Shown: positions 55,406 through 64,000 of the stretch, piece after piece
Position numbering within the stretch: the first letter of the stretch is position 1
How the letters are laid out: every line of letters begins with the position of its first letter
NCBI RefSeq assembly: GCF_003172895.1
Contig: NZ_QGKL01000039.1
Location: forward strand, 346,001 to 410,000
Source of the DNA: Leucothrix arctica
GTDB taxonomy: Bacteria > Pseudomonadota > Gammaproteobacteria > Thiotrichales > Thiotrichaceae
DNA: 64,000 nucleotides
Direction: 5' to 3'
The notes under the pieces: generated by a model
What the model was told of the DNA's origin: nothing
What the model saw: the letters and a program-made list of their open reading frames with translations, nothing else
The model's database searches: none
Position numbers and translations under genes: made by a program

Positions 55406-55970
55406 AGGTGTAAACAAGCTGCGGATTATTGGAGGGGAGTGGCGCAGTCGTCAGCTCCCTTTCATTGACGCACCAAGCTTGAGACCGACACCTAACCGTG
55501 TCAGAGAAACGCTGTTTAACTGGTTACAAGGTGATATTGCAGGTGCACGTTGTTTGGATCTGTTCGCTGGTAGTGGCGCGATAGCGTTTGAAGCGCTATC
55601 TCGTTATGCCGCTGAAGTTGTGCTGGTTGAAATGCATAAAAAAGCAGCGAAACAACTGACTGAAAATCTCTCCATATTAGAAGGCGAGAGTGAGTCTCGT
55701 GGTTTGGTGGTTAATCAAGATGCGTTGAAGTATGTTGCGTCGTCACCAGAGCCGTTTGATGTGATCTTTTTAGACCCGCCCTATCGTAAGAACTTTTTGC
55801 CTACTGTCTTAGATCAAGTGAATAGCTTGGCGCTTTTGAAGCCAGGCGGTGTGATCTATTTAGAGCACGAGCGAGAAGAGTCTTTTGACTGGAGTGACTG
55901 GGGCTTGGAAGTGATTAAGCAGAGTAAAGCGGGGCAGGTGATGTGCTTCTTATTAAAAAAGGGAGCGTGA
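55389..55970 (+). CDS. rsmD: 16S rRNA (guanine966-N2)-methyltransferase
   Basis: 193 residues from ATG 55389, overlapping the peptidase gene by 17 bases. KLRIIGGEWRSRQLPF, RPTPNRVRETLFNWL, CLDLFAGSGAIAFEALSR (SAM site) and VIFLDPPYRK (catalytic DPPY) are complete. The gene order ftsY, M16 pair, rsmD is a common one. Confidence 0.93.
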   Translation: MAQANKGVNKLRIIGGEWRSRQLPFIDAPSLRPTPNRVRETLFNWLQGDIAGARCLDLFAGSGAIAFEALSRYAAEVVLVEMHKKAAKQLTENLSILEGESESRGLVVNQDALKYVASSPEPFDVIFLDPPYRKNFLPTVLDQVNSLALLKPGGVIYLEHEREESFDWSDWGLEVIKQSKAGQVMCFLLKKGA

Positions 55971-55987
55971 TTAGCTCCCCTCTCGTA

Positions 55988-56305
55988 TTAGTTTAACGTC
56001 TGTAGAGAGCGGTATTGGCCGTTCTCGTCAGATGACAACATGTCTAGGATCAGTGGGTTTTCCACATTCAGATCTGACACATCAGAGCAAATATTTTGTT
56101 CTGATACATAAGCCATCACAGAGTCATCATCCACGAGTACATGGTACCAAGGCTGATCTTTTGATGGCTTATTTTTTGCGTGTTCTTCGTACCATTCATC
56201 ATCGCCGCTAAATTCAGCGTCAACGTCTACAATGATTCCACGGAAGTTATAGTGTTTGTGGTAAATCACTTGTCCAATATTATAATCAGCTCTACGAATT
56301 TCCAT
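55988..56305 (-). CDS. hspQ: HspQ/YccV heat-shock and hemimethylated-DNA-binding protein
   Basis: 105 residues. YNIGQVIYHKHYNFRGIIVDVD, PWYHVLVDDDSVMAYVSEQNI and the terminal MLSSDENGQYRSL are family signatures. HspQ modulates Lon degradation in enterobacteria. Convergent with rsmD. Confidence 0.9.
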   Translation of the reverse strand: MEIRRADYNIGQVIYHKHYNFRGIIVDVDAEFSGDDEWYEEHAKNKPSKDQPWYHVLVDDDSVMAYVSEQNICSDVSDLNVENPLILDMLSSDENGQYRSLQTLN

Positions 56306-56496
56306 TCTGTACCCGATGGTCTGTTTTCTATTACCCTAAAGTGGGGATTTAATGCCTCAATTCAAGGTGTGATATGTGTAAAAAAGAGTAACGGTAGCGT
56401 TTGTAATAGCCTATTAAGTTAAATACTACCTATAATGTAGGGCTAAATCAGTATCCACTCTTTTCGATTAACTCTGTCTTTGTAGTCCCCTTGTAT

Positions 56497-57138
56497 ATGA
56501 ATAACGTGAACGCTTCAAATAACCATCCTGTTTTTATTTCAATCGTAGGTGCTTCTTGCTCCGGTAAAACAGCTTTAGCCCGCAATATCGCTAAGCGCTT
56601 TAGCGGTAGCCAAGTATCTGTGATTTCTGAGGATAATTACTATAAGCGACAAGATCAGCTAACGCCTGAGCAACGTGTCAGTATCAATTACGATCACCCA
56701 AGCGCTTTTGACCATGACTTGTTACTTGAGCATATAGCGAAGCTAAGTAAAGGTGAGTCGATTGATTGTCCAACATACGATTATTCTCTACACAACAGAT
56801 CAGAAACTACGGTTGAGGTTCAAGCGACACCGGTTATCATCTGTGAAGGTATTATGCTGTATCAGGCAGAAGTGCTGCGTAACCTGTTTGCACTGAAGTT
56901 GTTTGTCGATACACCTTTAGATATTTGCTTAGCGCGTCGTATTGGCCGTGATGTGAGTGAGCGTAATCGTTCGGTAGAGTCTGTGTTGACTCAGTATCAA
57001 GATACGGTACGTCCAATGTATTTAGAATTTATTGAGCCGTCTAAGTATTACGCAGATATCATTCTGCCGATGGGTGGTCACAATGAAATCGCACTTGATG
57101 TACTCAGCAGCAAGATTACACAGCTTGTAAATCGCTGA
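56497..57138 (+). CDS. udk: Uridine kinase-like P-loop kinase
   Basis: 213 residues from ATG 56497. P-loop GASCSGKTALARNIAK, VISEDNYYKRQDQL, NYDHPSAFDHDLLLEHI and CPTYDYSLHNR are as in Udk, and RRIGRDVSERNRSVESV is the lid. It phosphorylates uridine and cytidine. Alone on its strand before gap. Confidence 0.87.
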   Translation: MNNVNASNNHPVFISIVGASCSGKTALARNIAKRFSGSQVSVISEDNYYKRQDQLTPEQRVSINYDHPSAFDHDLLLEHIAKLSKGESIDCPTYDYSLHNRSETTVEVQATPVIICEGIMLYQAEVLRNLFALKLFVDTPLDICLARRIGRDVSERNRSVESVLTQYQDTVRPMYLEFIEPSKYYADIILPMGGHNEIALDVLSSKITQLVNR

Positions 57139-57307
57139 TCCTAATTACCCTTTTGATGTATCAAAGTGCTAGCGAGAAGTTGGCGATTTTGATATTATCT
57201 AGTATATTTGTAGTTTAAGTACTGGATTATGTACTTAATGGCTTTTGAAAAGCTTGAAACTTCAATTTAATGAAGTTAAACTACATTTTACTTACACAGA
57301 TGAATAA

Positions 57308-58321
<1,014 letters not shown>

Positions 58322-58355
58322 TACACCACACGCCATTGGCTACCAGCGTTTCTTC

Positions 58356-58392
58356 AGCCGGCCCCTTTCTCTAGGTGGGTCGGCTTTTTTTT
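58356..58392 (+). terminator. Rho-independent terminator of gap
   Basis: AGCCGGCCC pairs with GGGTCGGCT (one G-T pair), with a 12-base loop, followed by a run of eight T. Confidence 0.85.
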
Positions 58393-58515
58393 GTCTAAAT
58401 TTTATCCCTTGTGAAATTAAATTAATAGAAACTAACAGGTGGAGCGTTTAGACTGCTTAGTCCTTTATTATGAGATTACTCATAATCATCTAATTGCAGA
58501 GAAAGAAATTATCAA

Positions 58516-59205
58516 ATGACCGATCAGCAAAAACAAAACCCGTTTATGGATCTCATTGTGAGCATCGTGCTTCCCTCTGTAGTTTTAATGAAATTTAGTG
58601 GAGAAGATAACTTAGGGCCTGTCATGGGTCTGATTGTTGCGCTAGCATTCCCATTAGGTTGGGGTTTGTATGAATTGATCGTTCACAAGAAACGTAACTT
58701 CGTTGCCTTATTAGGTCTGATTAGTGTGCTTTTAACTGGTGGTATTGGTTTGATGAAGCTAGATAACCAATGGCTGGCAATTAAAGAAGCGGCTATCCCA
58801 GCGTTGATTGGTATTGGAGTCGTTATTTCGACTTATACAAAATACCCACTAGTTAAAACCTTGCTGTTCAATCCAAAAATTCTTCACGTTGATAAAATCA
58901 ATGAGAAGCTGGAAGAGAAGAATAATAAGGAACAGTTTGATAAGCAGCTGTTGAATACAAATTATTTACTGGCGGGGACATTTTTGTTTTCTTCAATAAT
59001 GAACTACATTCTCGCTAAGTGGATTGTTGTAAGCCCATCAGGCACCGAAGCTTTTAATGAAGAGCTGGGAAAGATGACGTTGATGAGCTATCCAATGATC
59101 GCAATACCTTCCATGATTATGATGTTAGGTGTGTTCTATTACTTATGGAAAACAATCAATAAATTGTCTGGCCTCACGCTAGAAGAAGTAATTGCCGCAA
59201 AATAA
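58516..59205 (+). CDS. VC0807-family integral membrane protein
   Basis: 229 residues with about six transmembrane helices (for example LIVSIVLPSVVLMKF, VMGLIVALAFPLGWGLYELI, NFVALLGLISVLLTGGIGLM, MIAIPSMIMMLGVFYYLW). It resembles the VC0807 family, related to septation protein A-like membrane proteins; function unknown. Lone gene with its own upstream space. Confidence 0.72.
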   Translation: MTDQQKQNPFMDLIVSIVLPSVVLMKFSGEDNLGPVMGLIVALAFPLGWGLYELIVHKKRNFVALLGLISVLLTGGIGLMKLDNQWLAIKEAAIPALIGIGVVISTYTKYPLVKTLLFNPKILHVDKINEKLEEKNNKEQFDKQLLNTNYLLAGTFLFSSIMNYILAKWIVVSPSGTEAFNEELGKMTLMSYPMIAIPSMIMMLGVFYYLWKTINKLSGLTLEEVIAAK

Positions 59206-59272
59206 ACGTGGTCGTTTCCGTCACATAGTCTGGCTTTCTTATTAAAGCCAGATTGCTTGGTATACTGTGAAA

Positions 59273-61381
59273 ATGAATAAAAAATTACCTGAATTACTGG
59301 AACAATACGAAGATATTGTCATCCTTTGGTCTTTACGTGTTTTATATGACCTAAAGGGTTATATGAAGATGGATACAGAGTTTGGTCTGTATGGTCATGA
59401 TCGTGCGTTAAGTGTGGTTGGGCTGGAGCATTTGATTGATAAGCATGATGCAGATAATCCAATTTCAAAGAAGAAGTTTCGTAAGATACTCAGGCAGCAA
59501 AGTGAGCTCTATGAGCAGAAGGTCATTTCAAATGACGGTGTACTGTTTCGCAATATTGAAGAGTTAGGTAAGTTAGTTGAGCTGAGTGATACTGAGAAAA
59601 AGTTATTGGTCTTCGGTACGCTTATTCATGCGATTAAAGACTTGAGTGAAGTCTGTGGTGTTCTAGGTGATTTGACGGCTCGTGGTGTTGTTAACTCGGT
59701 TAGCATGATTTTGGATATTGATCCTGCGACCATTCGCCAAGCACTCTCTTCGGATGGCTTGCTTAATCGCACAGGTTTGTTACGTCTTGATTGTGGCTAC
59801 CCAGATCAGTTGGATGATCAGTTAGAGTTGCTAGACGATATTACTGATGTACTGTTAGATGATGTTGAACTAGATATCATGAAGTCATTACGTCGGTTCT
59901 TTAAAGTGAGTCGTGAGCCGACATTAGCGCCAGAAGACTTCGCTCACGCGATAAAAGACTACAGTCTAGTGAGTAGCTACCTAAAGTCGGCGAGTGATAA
60001 GAGTATTAAGGGCGTTAATATTCTCATCTATGGGCCGCCTGGTACGGGTAAAACGGAAATGGTACGTACCCTTGCTAAGGATATCGGTTGCCCACTGTAT
60101 GAAGTAAATAATACGGGTGAAGGTGACTCTGATGAGTATGATAAGGCGCGCGTTGATTCTTATCAGTTATCTCAGCAAGTACTGAAGCGGACGCCAGATA
60201 CTCTGATTCTATTTGATGAAATTGAAGATGTATTTTTGCGTGACGGTAGTATGGAGCGTTTTGGTATTCGCACGAGTACTGACACTAAAAAAGGTTGGTT
60301 TAATCAGCTTTTAGAAGAAAATATGCTGCCAGCTATTTGGGTATCAAATGTTATTAATCATATCGACGAAGCCATCATTCGTCGTTTTGATTATGTCATG
60401 GAGCTCAAGACACCGCCTCGTAAGACGCGTGTTCGTATTTTCCGTGAGTACGCTAAAGGTTTAGATGTTAGTGAAAAATGGTTAGAGAAAATTGCGACTA
60501 ATGAATACCTAGCGCCGGGTTTAATTGCACGTGCGGTAAAAGTCGTTCAAGAGTTGGGTTTGAAAACTCAGGAAGAAGTGGAGTCTCACTTAGAGCGAGT
60601 GGTTAGTAATACGCTGGGAGCAATGGGTTACGACAAAGATTTAACGAAGGGTGTCACGCCGCCAATATCATATAGGCTAGAGGCGCTTAATCCTGACTAT
60701 GACTTGGTGACTTTGCAGGAAGCGCTGAAGGTGCAGCCTAAAGGTCGTATCTGTTTATACGGACAGCCTGGAACAGGAAAGAGTGAATATGCTCGGTATA
60801 TTGCTGATGCATTAGATATTCCGCTGATAACTAAGCGTGCGTCTGATATTTTGGATCCTTACATTGGTATGACAGAGCGACACATCAGTGAAATGTTTGA
60901 GCAGGCTAACGAAGAAAAATCGATTTTGTTGCTCGACGAAGCTGATAGTTTCTTGCAAGATAGAACGAAGGCGCGAGAGAGCTGGCAAGTAACGCAAGTA
61001 AACGAGTTGCTTACTCAGATGGAGCAATTTGATGGTTTGTTCTTTTGCTCAACCAATTTAATGGAGCAGCTAGATCAAGCATCTCTACGTCGTTTTGATC
61101 TGAAAATAAAGTTCGACTTTATTAAATCAGAGCAGTTATGGAATCTGTTTCAGCAGGTGTTGAGTGACTATAACGCTGAGGCTGCGGTAGAGTCCGAATG
61201 GAAAAAGCGTGTTTCAGCAATGGAGAATATGACACCGGGTGACTTCGCAACGGTAGCGCGTCAGAGTCGTTTTTCTGGTAAGCCATTAAGCGCACAAAGC
61301 CTTTATGATGGGCTAGAGCGTGAGTTGAAATTTAAGGCTTACGGTGCGTATAAAAACATGGGCTTTATTCAAAACACATAA
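59273..61381 (+). CDS. Double AAA+ ATPase (CDC48-like arrangement)
   Basis: 702 residues from ATG 59273. An N-terminal region of about 240 residues precedes two AAA modules. Module 1 has Walker A GPPGTGKTEMVRTL near residue 255 and Walker B TLILFDEIEDVF. Module 2 has Walker A GQPGTGKSEYARYIA near residue 497 and Walker B SILLLDEADSFLQDR, and NLMEQLDQASLRRFD as sensor and finger region. It probably remodels proteins; its client is unknown. Confidence 0.87.
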   Translation: MNKKLPELLEQYEDIVILWSLRVLYDLKGYMKMDTEFGLYGHDRALSVVGLEHLIDKHDADNPISKKKFRKILRQQSELYEQKVISNDGVLFRNIEELGKLVELSDTEKKLLVFGTLIHAIKDLSEVCGVLGDLTARGVVNSVSMILDIDPATIRQALSSDGLLNRTGLLRLDCGYPDQLDDQLELLDDITDVLLDDVELDIMKSLRRFFKVSREPTLAPEDFAHAIKDYSLVSSYLKSASDKSIKGVNILIYGPPGTGKTEMVRTLAKDIGCPLYEVNNTGEGDSDEYDKARVDSYQLSQQVLKRTPDTLILFDEIEDVFLRDGSMERFGIRTSTDTKKGWFNQLLEENMLPAIWVSNVINHIDEAIIRRFDYVMELKTPPRKTRVRIFREYAKGLDVSEKWLEKIATNEYLAPGLIARAVKVVQELGLKTQEEVESHLERVVSNTLGAMGYDKDLTKGVTPPISYRLEALNPDYDLVTLQEALKVQPKGRICLYGQPGTGKSEYARYIADALDIPLITKRASDILDPYIGMTERHISEMFEQANEEKSILLLDEADSFLQDRTKARESWQVTQVNELLTQMEQFDGLFFCSTNLMEQLDQASLRRFDLKIKFDFIKSEQLWNLFQQVLSDYNAEAAVESEWKKRVSAMENMTPGDFATVARQSRFSGKPLSAQSLYDGLERELKFKAYGAYKNMGFIQNT

Positions 61382-61413
61382 AAAAAGCCTGCGAGGTGAT
61401 TCACTTCGCAGGC
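61379..61413 (-). terminator. Terminator of the second GAPDH gene
   Basis: GCCTGCGAAGTGA and its partner form a long stem with a short loop, followed by seven T on the minus strand. The hairpin may also serve the convergent AAA gene. Confidence 0.85.
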
Positions 61414-61434
61414 CTTAAGCTTATTTTGGATTAA

Positions 61435-62877
61435 TTAAGCTGGAACTTGTGGGATGTGCATTCCGACCATCTCACGCATAACACGCAATACCTGTGTGCT
61501 ATACCCAAACTCGTTGTCATACCAAACATACAATACGCAGCTATTGTCTTGAGTGATGGTCGCAACTGAATCAAAAATACCCGGCTCCGGTGTGCCAACG
61601 AAGTCTGTAGAAACAACTTCTGTTGATGATGAGTAAGCAATTTGCTCGCTCATGTCAGAGTTAAGCGCGATATCACGAATGTGGTCGTTAATTTCTTCGC
61701 GAGTAGGTGCTTTTTCAAGGTTAAGCTTGATAACAGCCATCGACACATTTGGCGTTGGGACGCGAATAGCGTTTCCGGTTAGCTTGCCAGATAGTTCAGG
61801 TAGTGCTTTAGCGACAGCCTTAGCAGCGCCTGTTGAAGTTAGTACCATATTAAGTGGCGCACTACGTCCTCGGCGGTCAGCTTTGTGGTAGTTATCAATC
61901 AAGTTCTGATCATTAGTGTATGAGTGAATGGTTTCAACATGTCCATTTACAACACCATAGGCATCATTCATGACTTTCAAGACTGGAGTGATTGCATTCG
62001 TTGTACAAGATGCCGCGCAAACAATTGTATCCGTCGTTTTGATGTCACTATGGTTAACACCGTACACGATGTTCTTGATAGATCCACTTGCTGGAGCTGT
62101 TAGAAGTACTTTTGAAGCACCTTTAGGTACTAAGTGGCGGCTAAGTGCTTCTTCATCTTTAAATACACCTGTGTTATCGACGATTAGTGCGTTATCAATG
62201 CCATGGGCAGTGTAATCAATATCTTCAGGTTGGTTGGCGTAGATCACTTTAATGTAGTTACCATTAGCAATGATTGCACTATTTTCATGGTCGACTGAAA
62301 TAGAACCATTAAAAGGGCCGTGAATAGAGTCACGACGCAATAAGCTTGCGCGTTTCTCAAGGTCACCAGCGCCTTTACTACGAACAACGATCGCTTTAAG
62401 TCGCAACTTGTTTCCAGCAGTCGTACGCTCAATAAGCAAACGCGCAAGAATTCGGCCTATGCGACCAAAACCATAAAGGACAACATCTTGAGGTTGTTCA
62501 AGAAGGCTGATCTGACCATGGTTTGCAGAGCTAACTTCTTCTGAAAGGTAGTCTGCGAGTGATTGACCATTACTTAGTTGTGAAAAGTTATAAGCAAGCT
62601 TGCCTATGTCGACTCTTGAAACACCAAGATTCATCGTTTTCAATGCTTCTAATACTGCAGCAGTCGCAGTAAGATCGATACGTTCTCCAACCATGTGGAT
62701 ACCAAGGCGATGTGCCTTGATAATATCGATAGTTGAAGAGTTCATTAACTTACGTCCGAAGACAGTTAAGATAACGCCCATCTCCCGGTACATTTGTCCC
62801 ACTTCAGGGATCATTTTCTCAGCTAAGGTTTGTTCGTTTAGGTAGTCCGCTAGGTAAGCGTCACTTGTAATAGTCAA
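61435..62877 (-). CDS. Long GapB-type glyceraldehyde-3-phosphate dehydrogenase
   Basis: 480 residues with an extra N-terminal region of about 130 residues before the NAD site YGFGRIGRILARLLIE. The catalytic Cys is in CAASCTTNAITP and the C-terminus reads WYDNEFGYSTQVLRVM. This long form is known from vibrios and pseudomonads and is usually assigned a gluconeogenic or alternative cofactor role, which cannot be proved here. It differs clearly from the nearby gap. Confidence 0.9.
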   Translation of the reverse strand: MTITSDAYLADYLNEQTLAEKMIPEVGQMYREMGVILTVFGRKLMNSSTIDIIKAHRLGIHMVGERIDLTATAAVLEALKTMNLGVSRVDIGKLAYNFSQLSNGQSLADYLSEEVSSANHGQISLLEQPQDVVLYGFGRIGRILARLLIERTTAGNKLRLKAIVVRSKGAGDLEKRASLLRRDSIHGPFNGSISVDHENSAIIANGNYIKVIYANQPEDIDYTAHGIDNALIVDNTGVFKDEEALSRHLVPKGASKVLLTAPASGSIKNIVYGVNHSDIKTTDTIVCAASCTTNAITPVLKVMNDAYGVVNGHVETIHSYTNDQNLIDNYHKADRRGRSAPLNMVLTSTGAAKAVAKALPELSGKLTGNAIRVPTPNVSMAVIKLNLEKAPTREEINDHIRDIALNSDMSEQIAYSSSTEVVSTDFVGTPEPGIFDSVATITQDNSCVLYVWYDNEFGYSTQVLRVMREMVGMHIPQVPA

Positions 62878-63069
62878 AAGGAAATCCTCTCAGATATGTT
62901 GATACAAAAAAATAGCCCCTACCATTAATCAGCTCTCTAGTTCTGTAATAGGGACGTCATGCACAGGTTGGCTGGCCTGTTGTAACAAAGTATTATCACA
63001 TTAGTATGTGAAAGTTTAGCTCTATACAGTCTTAAGAAGCTGTTTATAGATGTTATTTATGATGAATGG

Positions 63070-63543
63070 TTACAGTAACGCTAATACGCTTTCTGCGCTA
63101 CTCACTTCAAATGCTTTTGGTACTTCGACGTTTAAGTGTGTCAGTTTGCCATTCTGGATAATCATGGCATACCGTTGTGAGCGAATACCGCCAAAATTAC
63201 CAGTATCCATCTCTAGCCCTAAAGCTTTGGTTAGCACAGCGTTACCGTCGGCAATCATGGCAATACTTTCAGCGTTTTGATCTTGCGCCCAAGCTTTCAT
63301 CACAAAAGAGTCATTAACTGAAAGGCAGGCGATAAGATCAACCCCTTTGTCCTTGAATCCTTCAAAGTTTGTGATGTAGCCGGGTAGGTGGGACTGGGAG
63401 CATGTCGGAGTAAATGCTCCTGGGACTGCAAATAACACAACTTTCTTATTGTCAAAAAACTCGCTTGTTGATGTGTTCGAGGTTTCTTCGTTAAGAACGG
63501 TGGTGATATCTATTAACGGGAGGCTGTTACCGACTTTGATCAT
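63070..63543 (-). CDS. Prx5-type peroxiredoxin
   Basis: 157 residues. The peroxidatic Cys is in VPGAFTPTCSQSHLPGY, the mark of the Prx5 class, and the FGGIRSQRYAMII segment holds the conserved Arg. It reduces peroxides with glutathione or thioredoxin. Lone gene. The upstream 456 bases to the window end carry the rRNA promoter region. Confidence 0.92.
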   Translation of the reverse strand: MIKVGNSLPLIDITTVLNEETSNTSTSEFFDNKKVVLFAVPGAFTPTCSQSHLPGYITNFEGFKDKGVDLIACLSVNDSFVMKAWAQDQNAESIAMIADGNAVLTKALGLEMDTGNFGGIRSQRYAMIIQNGKLTHLNVEVPKAFEVSSAESVLALL

Positions 63544-63713
63544 GGTTGTTCCTGAGTAAGCGTTATTTAATGAAGTAATACTGCCATAGCGGTTACTCCT
63601 CTAGCAATGGGTATAGGCTCTACTATGTATAGACCATATGGATGACTATATACGTTGTGTTGGTGCTTAAATTTCTGTTTTGAAACTAAATTCACAAAAG
63701 GTTCATAAAGGGG

Positions 63714-63741
63714 TTGACGGGTGCTCAGATCTGTCTATAAT
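63714..63741 (+). promoter_or_regulatory. rRNA promoter P1 (predicted)
   Basis: TTGACG (63714-63719) and TATAAT (63736-63741) with a 16-base spacer. The discriminator GCGCCGCTC is G/C-rich, as in stringently controlled rRNA promoters. Confidence 0.7.
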
Positions 63742-63892
63742 GCGCCGCTCTTGAGACGGAAGTTGTTCATCTGAACTGCATCTTAAGTGGTTGAAAGGTC
63801 TTGGTTTTTCCTCGATTGATCATCAGTATTAAGTCAGTGTTTTGTTGTTCGGTTCGGTTGGGTGTTTAATCGAATTAAAGTTCAAAAAAACG

Positions 63893-63920
63893 TTGACAAG
63901 ATCTGAGGCTTATATATAAT
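63893..63920 (+). promoter_or_regulatory. rRNA promoter P2 (predicted)
   Basis: TTGACA (63893-63898) and TATAAT (63915-63920) with a 16-base spacer, both perfect consensus hexamers. An A-rich stretch lies just upstream (possible UP element) and a G/C-rich discriminator follows. Confidence 0.8.
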
Positions 63921-64000
63921 TCGCCTCCTTCCTGCGGTAGAGATCGCAGGCGCTACATTAAAAATATAGACCAAATAACTTGTGTGGGGATTTGTAGCTT
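63921..64000 (+). other. Probable 5' leader of an rRNA operon, cut by the window
   Basis: A small hairpin (CCTGCG/CGCAGG, 63931-63950) is followed by ACTTGTGTGGGGATTTGT, which resembles the leader segment before 16S rRNA in gammaproteobacteria. The 16S start is not reached. Confidence 0.6.

Overview
The window is 64 kb of chromosome from a gammaproteobacterium. Evidence is the set of household genes: ilvD, gshA, lepB, queA, bioA, purC/purE/purK, ftsY, rsmD, hspQ, fabV, iscR and the long GapB-type GAPDH. Gene style and the accessory content (malonate decarboxylation remnants, a diversified FGE/MoxR conflict module) would fit a Thiotrichales-like sulfur bacterium such as a Leucothrix relative. 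That placement is a guess from pattern memory, not a search. A single tRNA-Leu(CAA) is present, and the right end runs into two tandem strong promoters and a leader that look like the start of an rRNA operon.

Layout. 0-8.5 kb is accessory: end of a ricin-lectin protein, VOC and cupin genes, a membrane-anchored TIR protein, a GlcG-like protein, malonyl-CoA decarboxylase with a CoA-transferase and a 3' stump of malonyl-CoA synthetase, a DUF6279 lipoprotein, and a VapBC-like toxin-antitoxin pair with a palindromic operator. 8.6-11.4 kb holds a GntR regulator followed by trpB-trpA. 11.5-18.2 kb carries a PhnD-like binding protein/diguanylate cyclase pair, a DUF4143 ATPase, fabV and a receiver-like protein without the phospho-Asp. 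18.4-24.5 kb is one very large alpha-2-macroglobulin gene. 24.6-30.3 kb is mixed: EEP phosphohydrolase, D-2-hydroxyacid dehydrogenase, an hsdR stump, a stand-alone iscR with a clear self-regulated promoter, DUF397, double TerD and tRNA-Leu. 30.4-43.2 kb is mostly housekeeping metabolism.

43.3-51.5 kb is the most unusual part. It is an island bounded by two inverted copies of a hairpin element that share an identical 33-nt loop but have unrelated stems. Inside are an orphan vapB whose vapC is internally deleted, then a tight operon of alpha/beta hydrolase, unknown protein, MoxR AAA ATPase and a 1105-residue membrane protein ending in an FGE/C-type-lectin domain, followed by a second secreted FGE protein. 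The 3' ends of both FGE genes are variable repeats. A 67-nt template repeat lies between them and differs from them almost only at its adenines, directly after an Avd-like gene stump. This is a diversity-generating retroelement (DGR) with no reverse transcriptase in the window. The module therefore looks like a sensor/effector conflict system with hypermutated sensors, now either degenerate or served by a reverse transcriptase elsewhere.

51.5-64 kb returns to core genes: ftsY, two M16 peptidase subunits, rsmD, hspQ, a uridine-kinase-like gene, gap, a VC0807-type membrane protein, a double-AAA ATPase, a second long GAPDH, a peroxiredoxin and the rrn promoter region.
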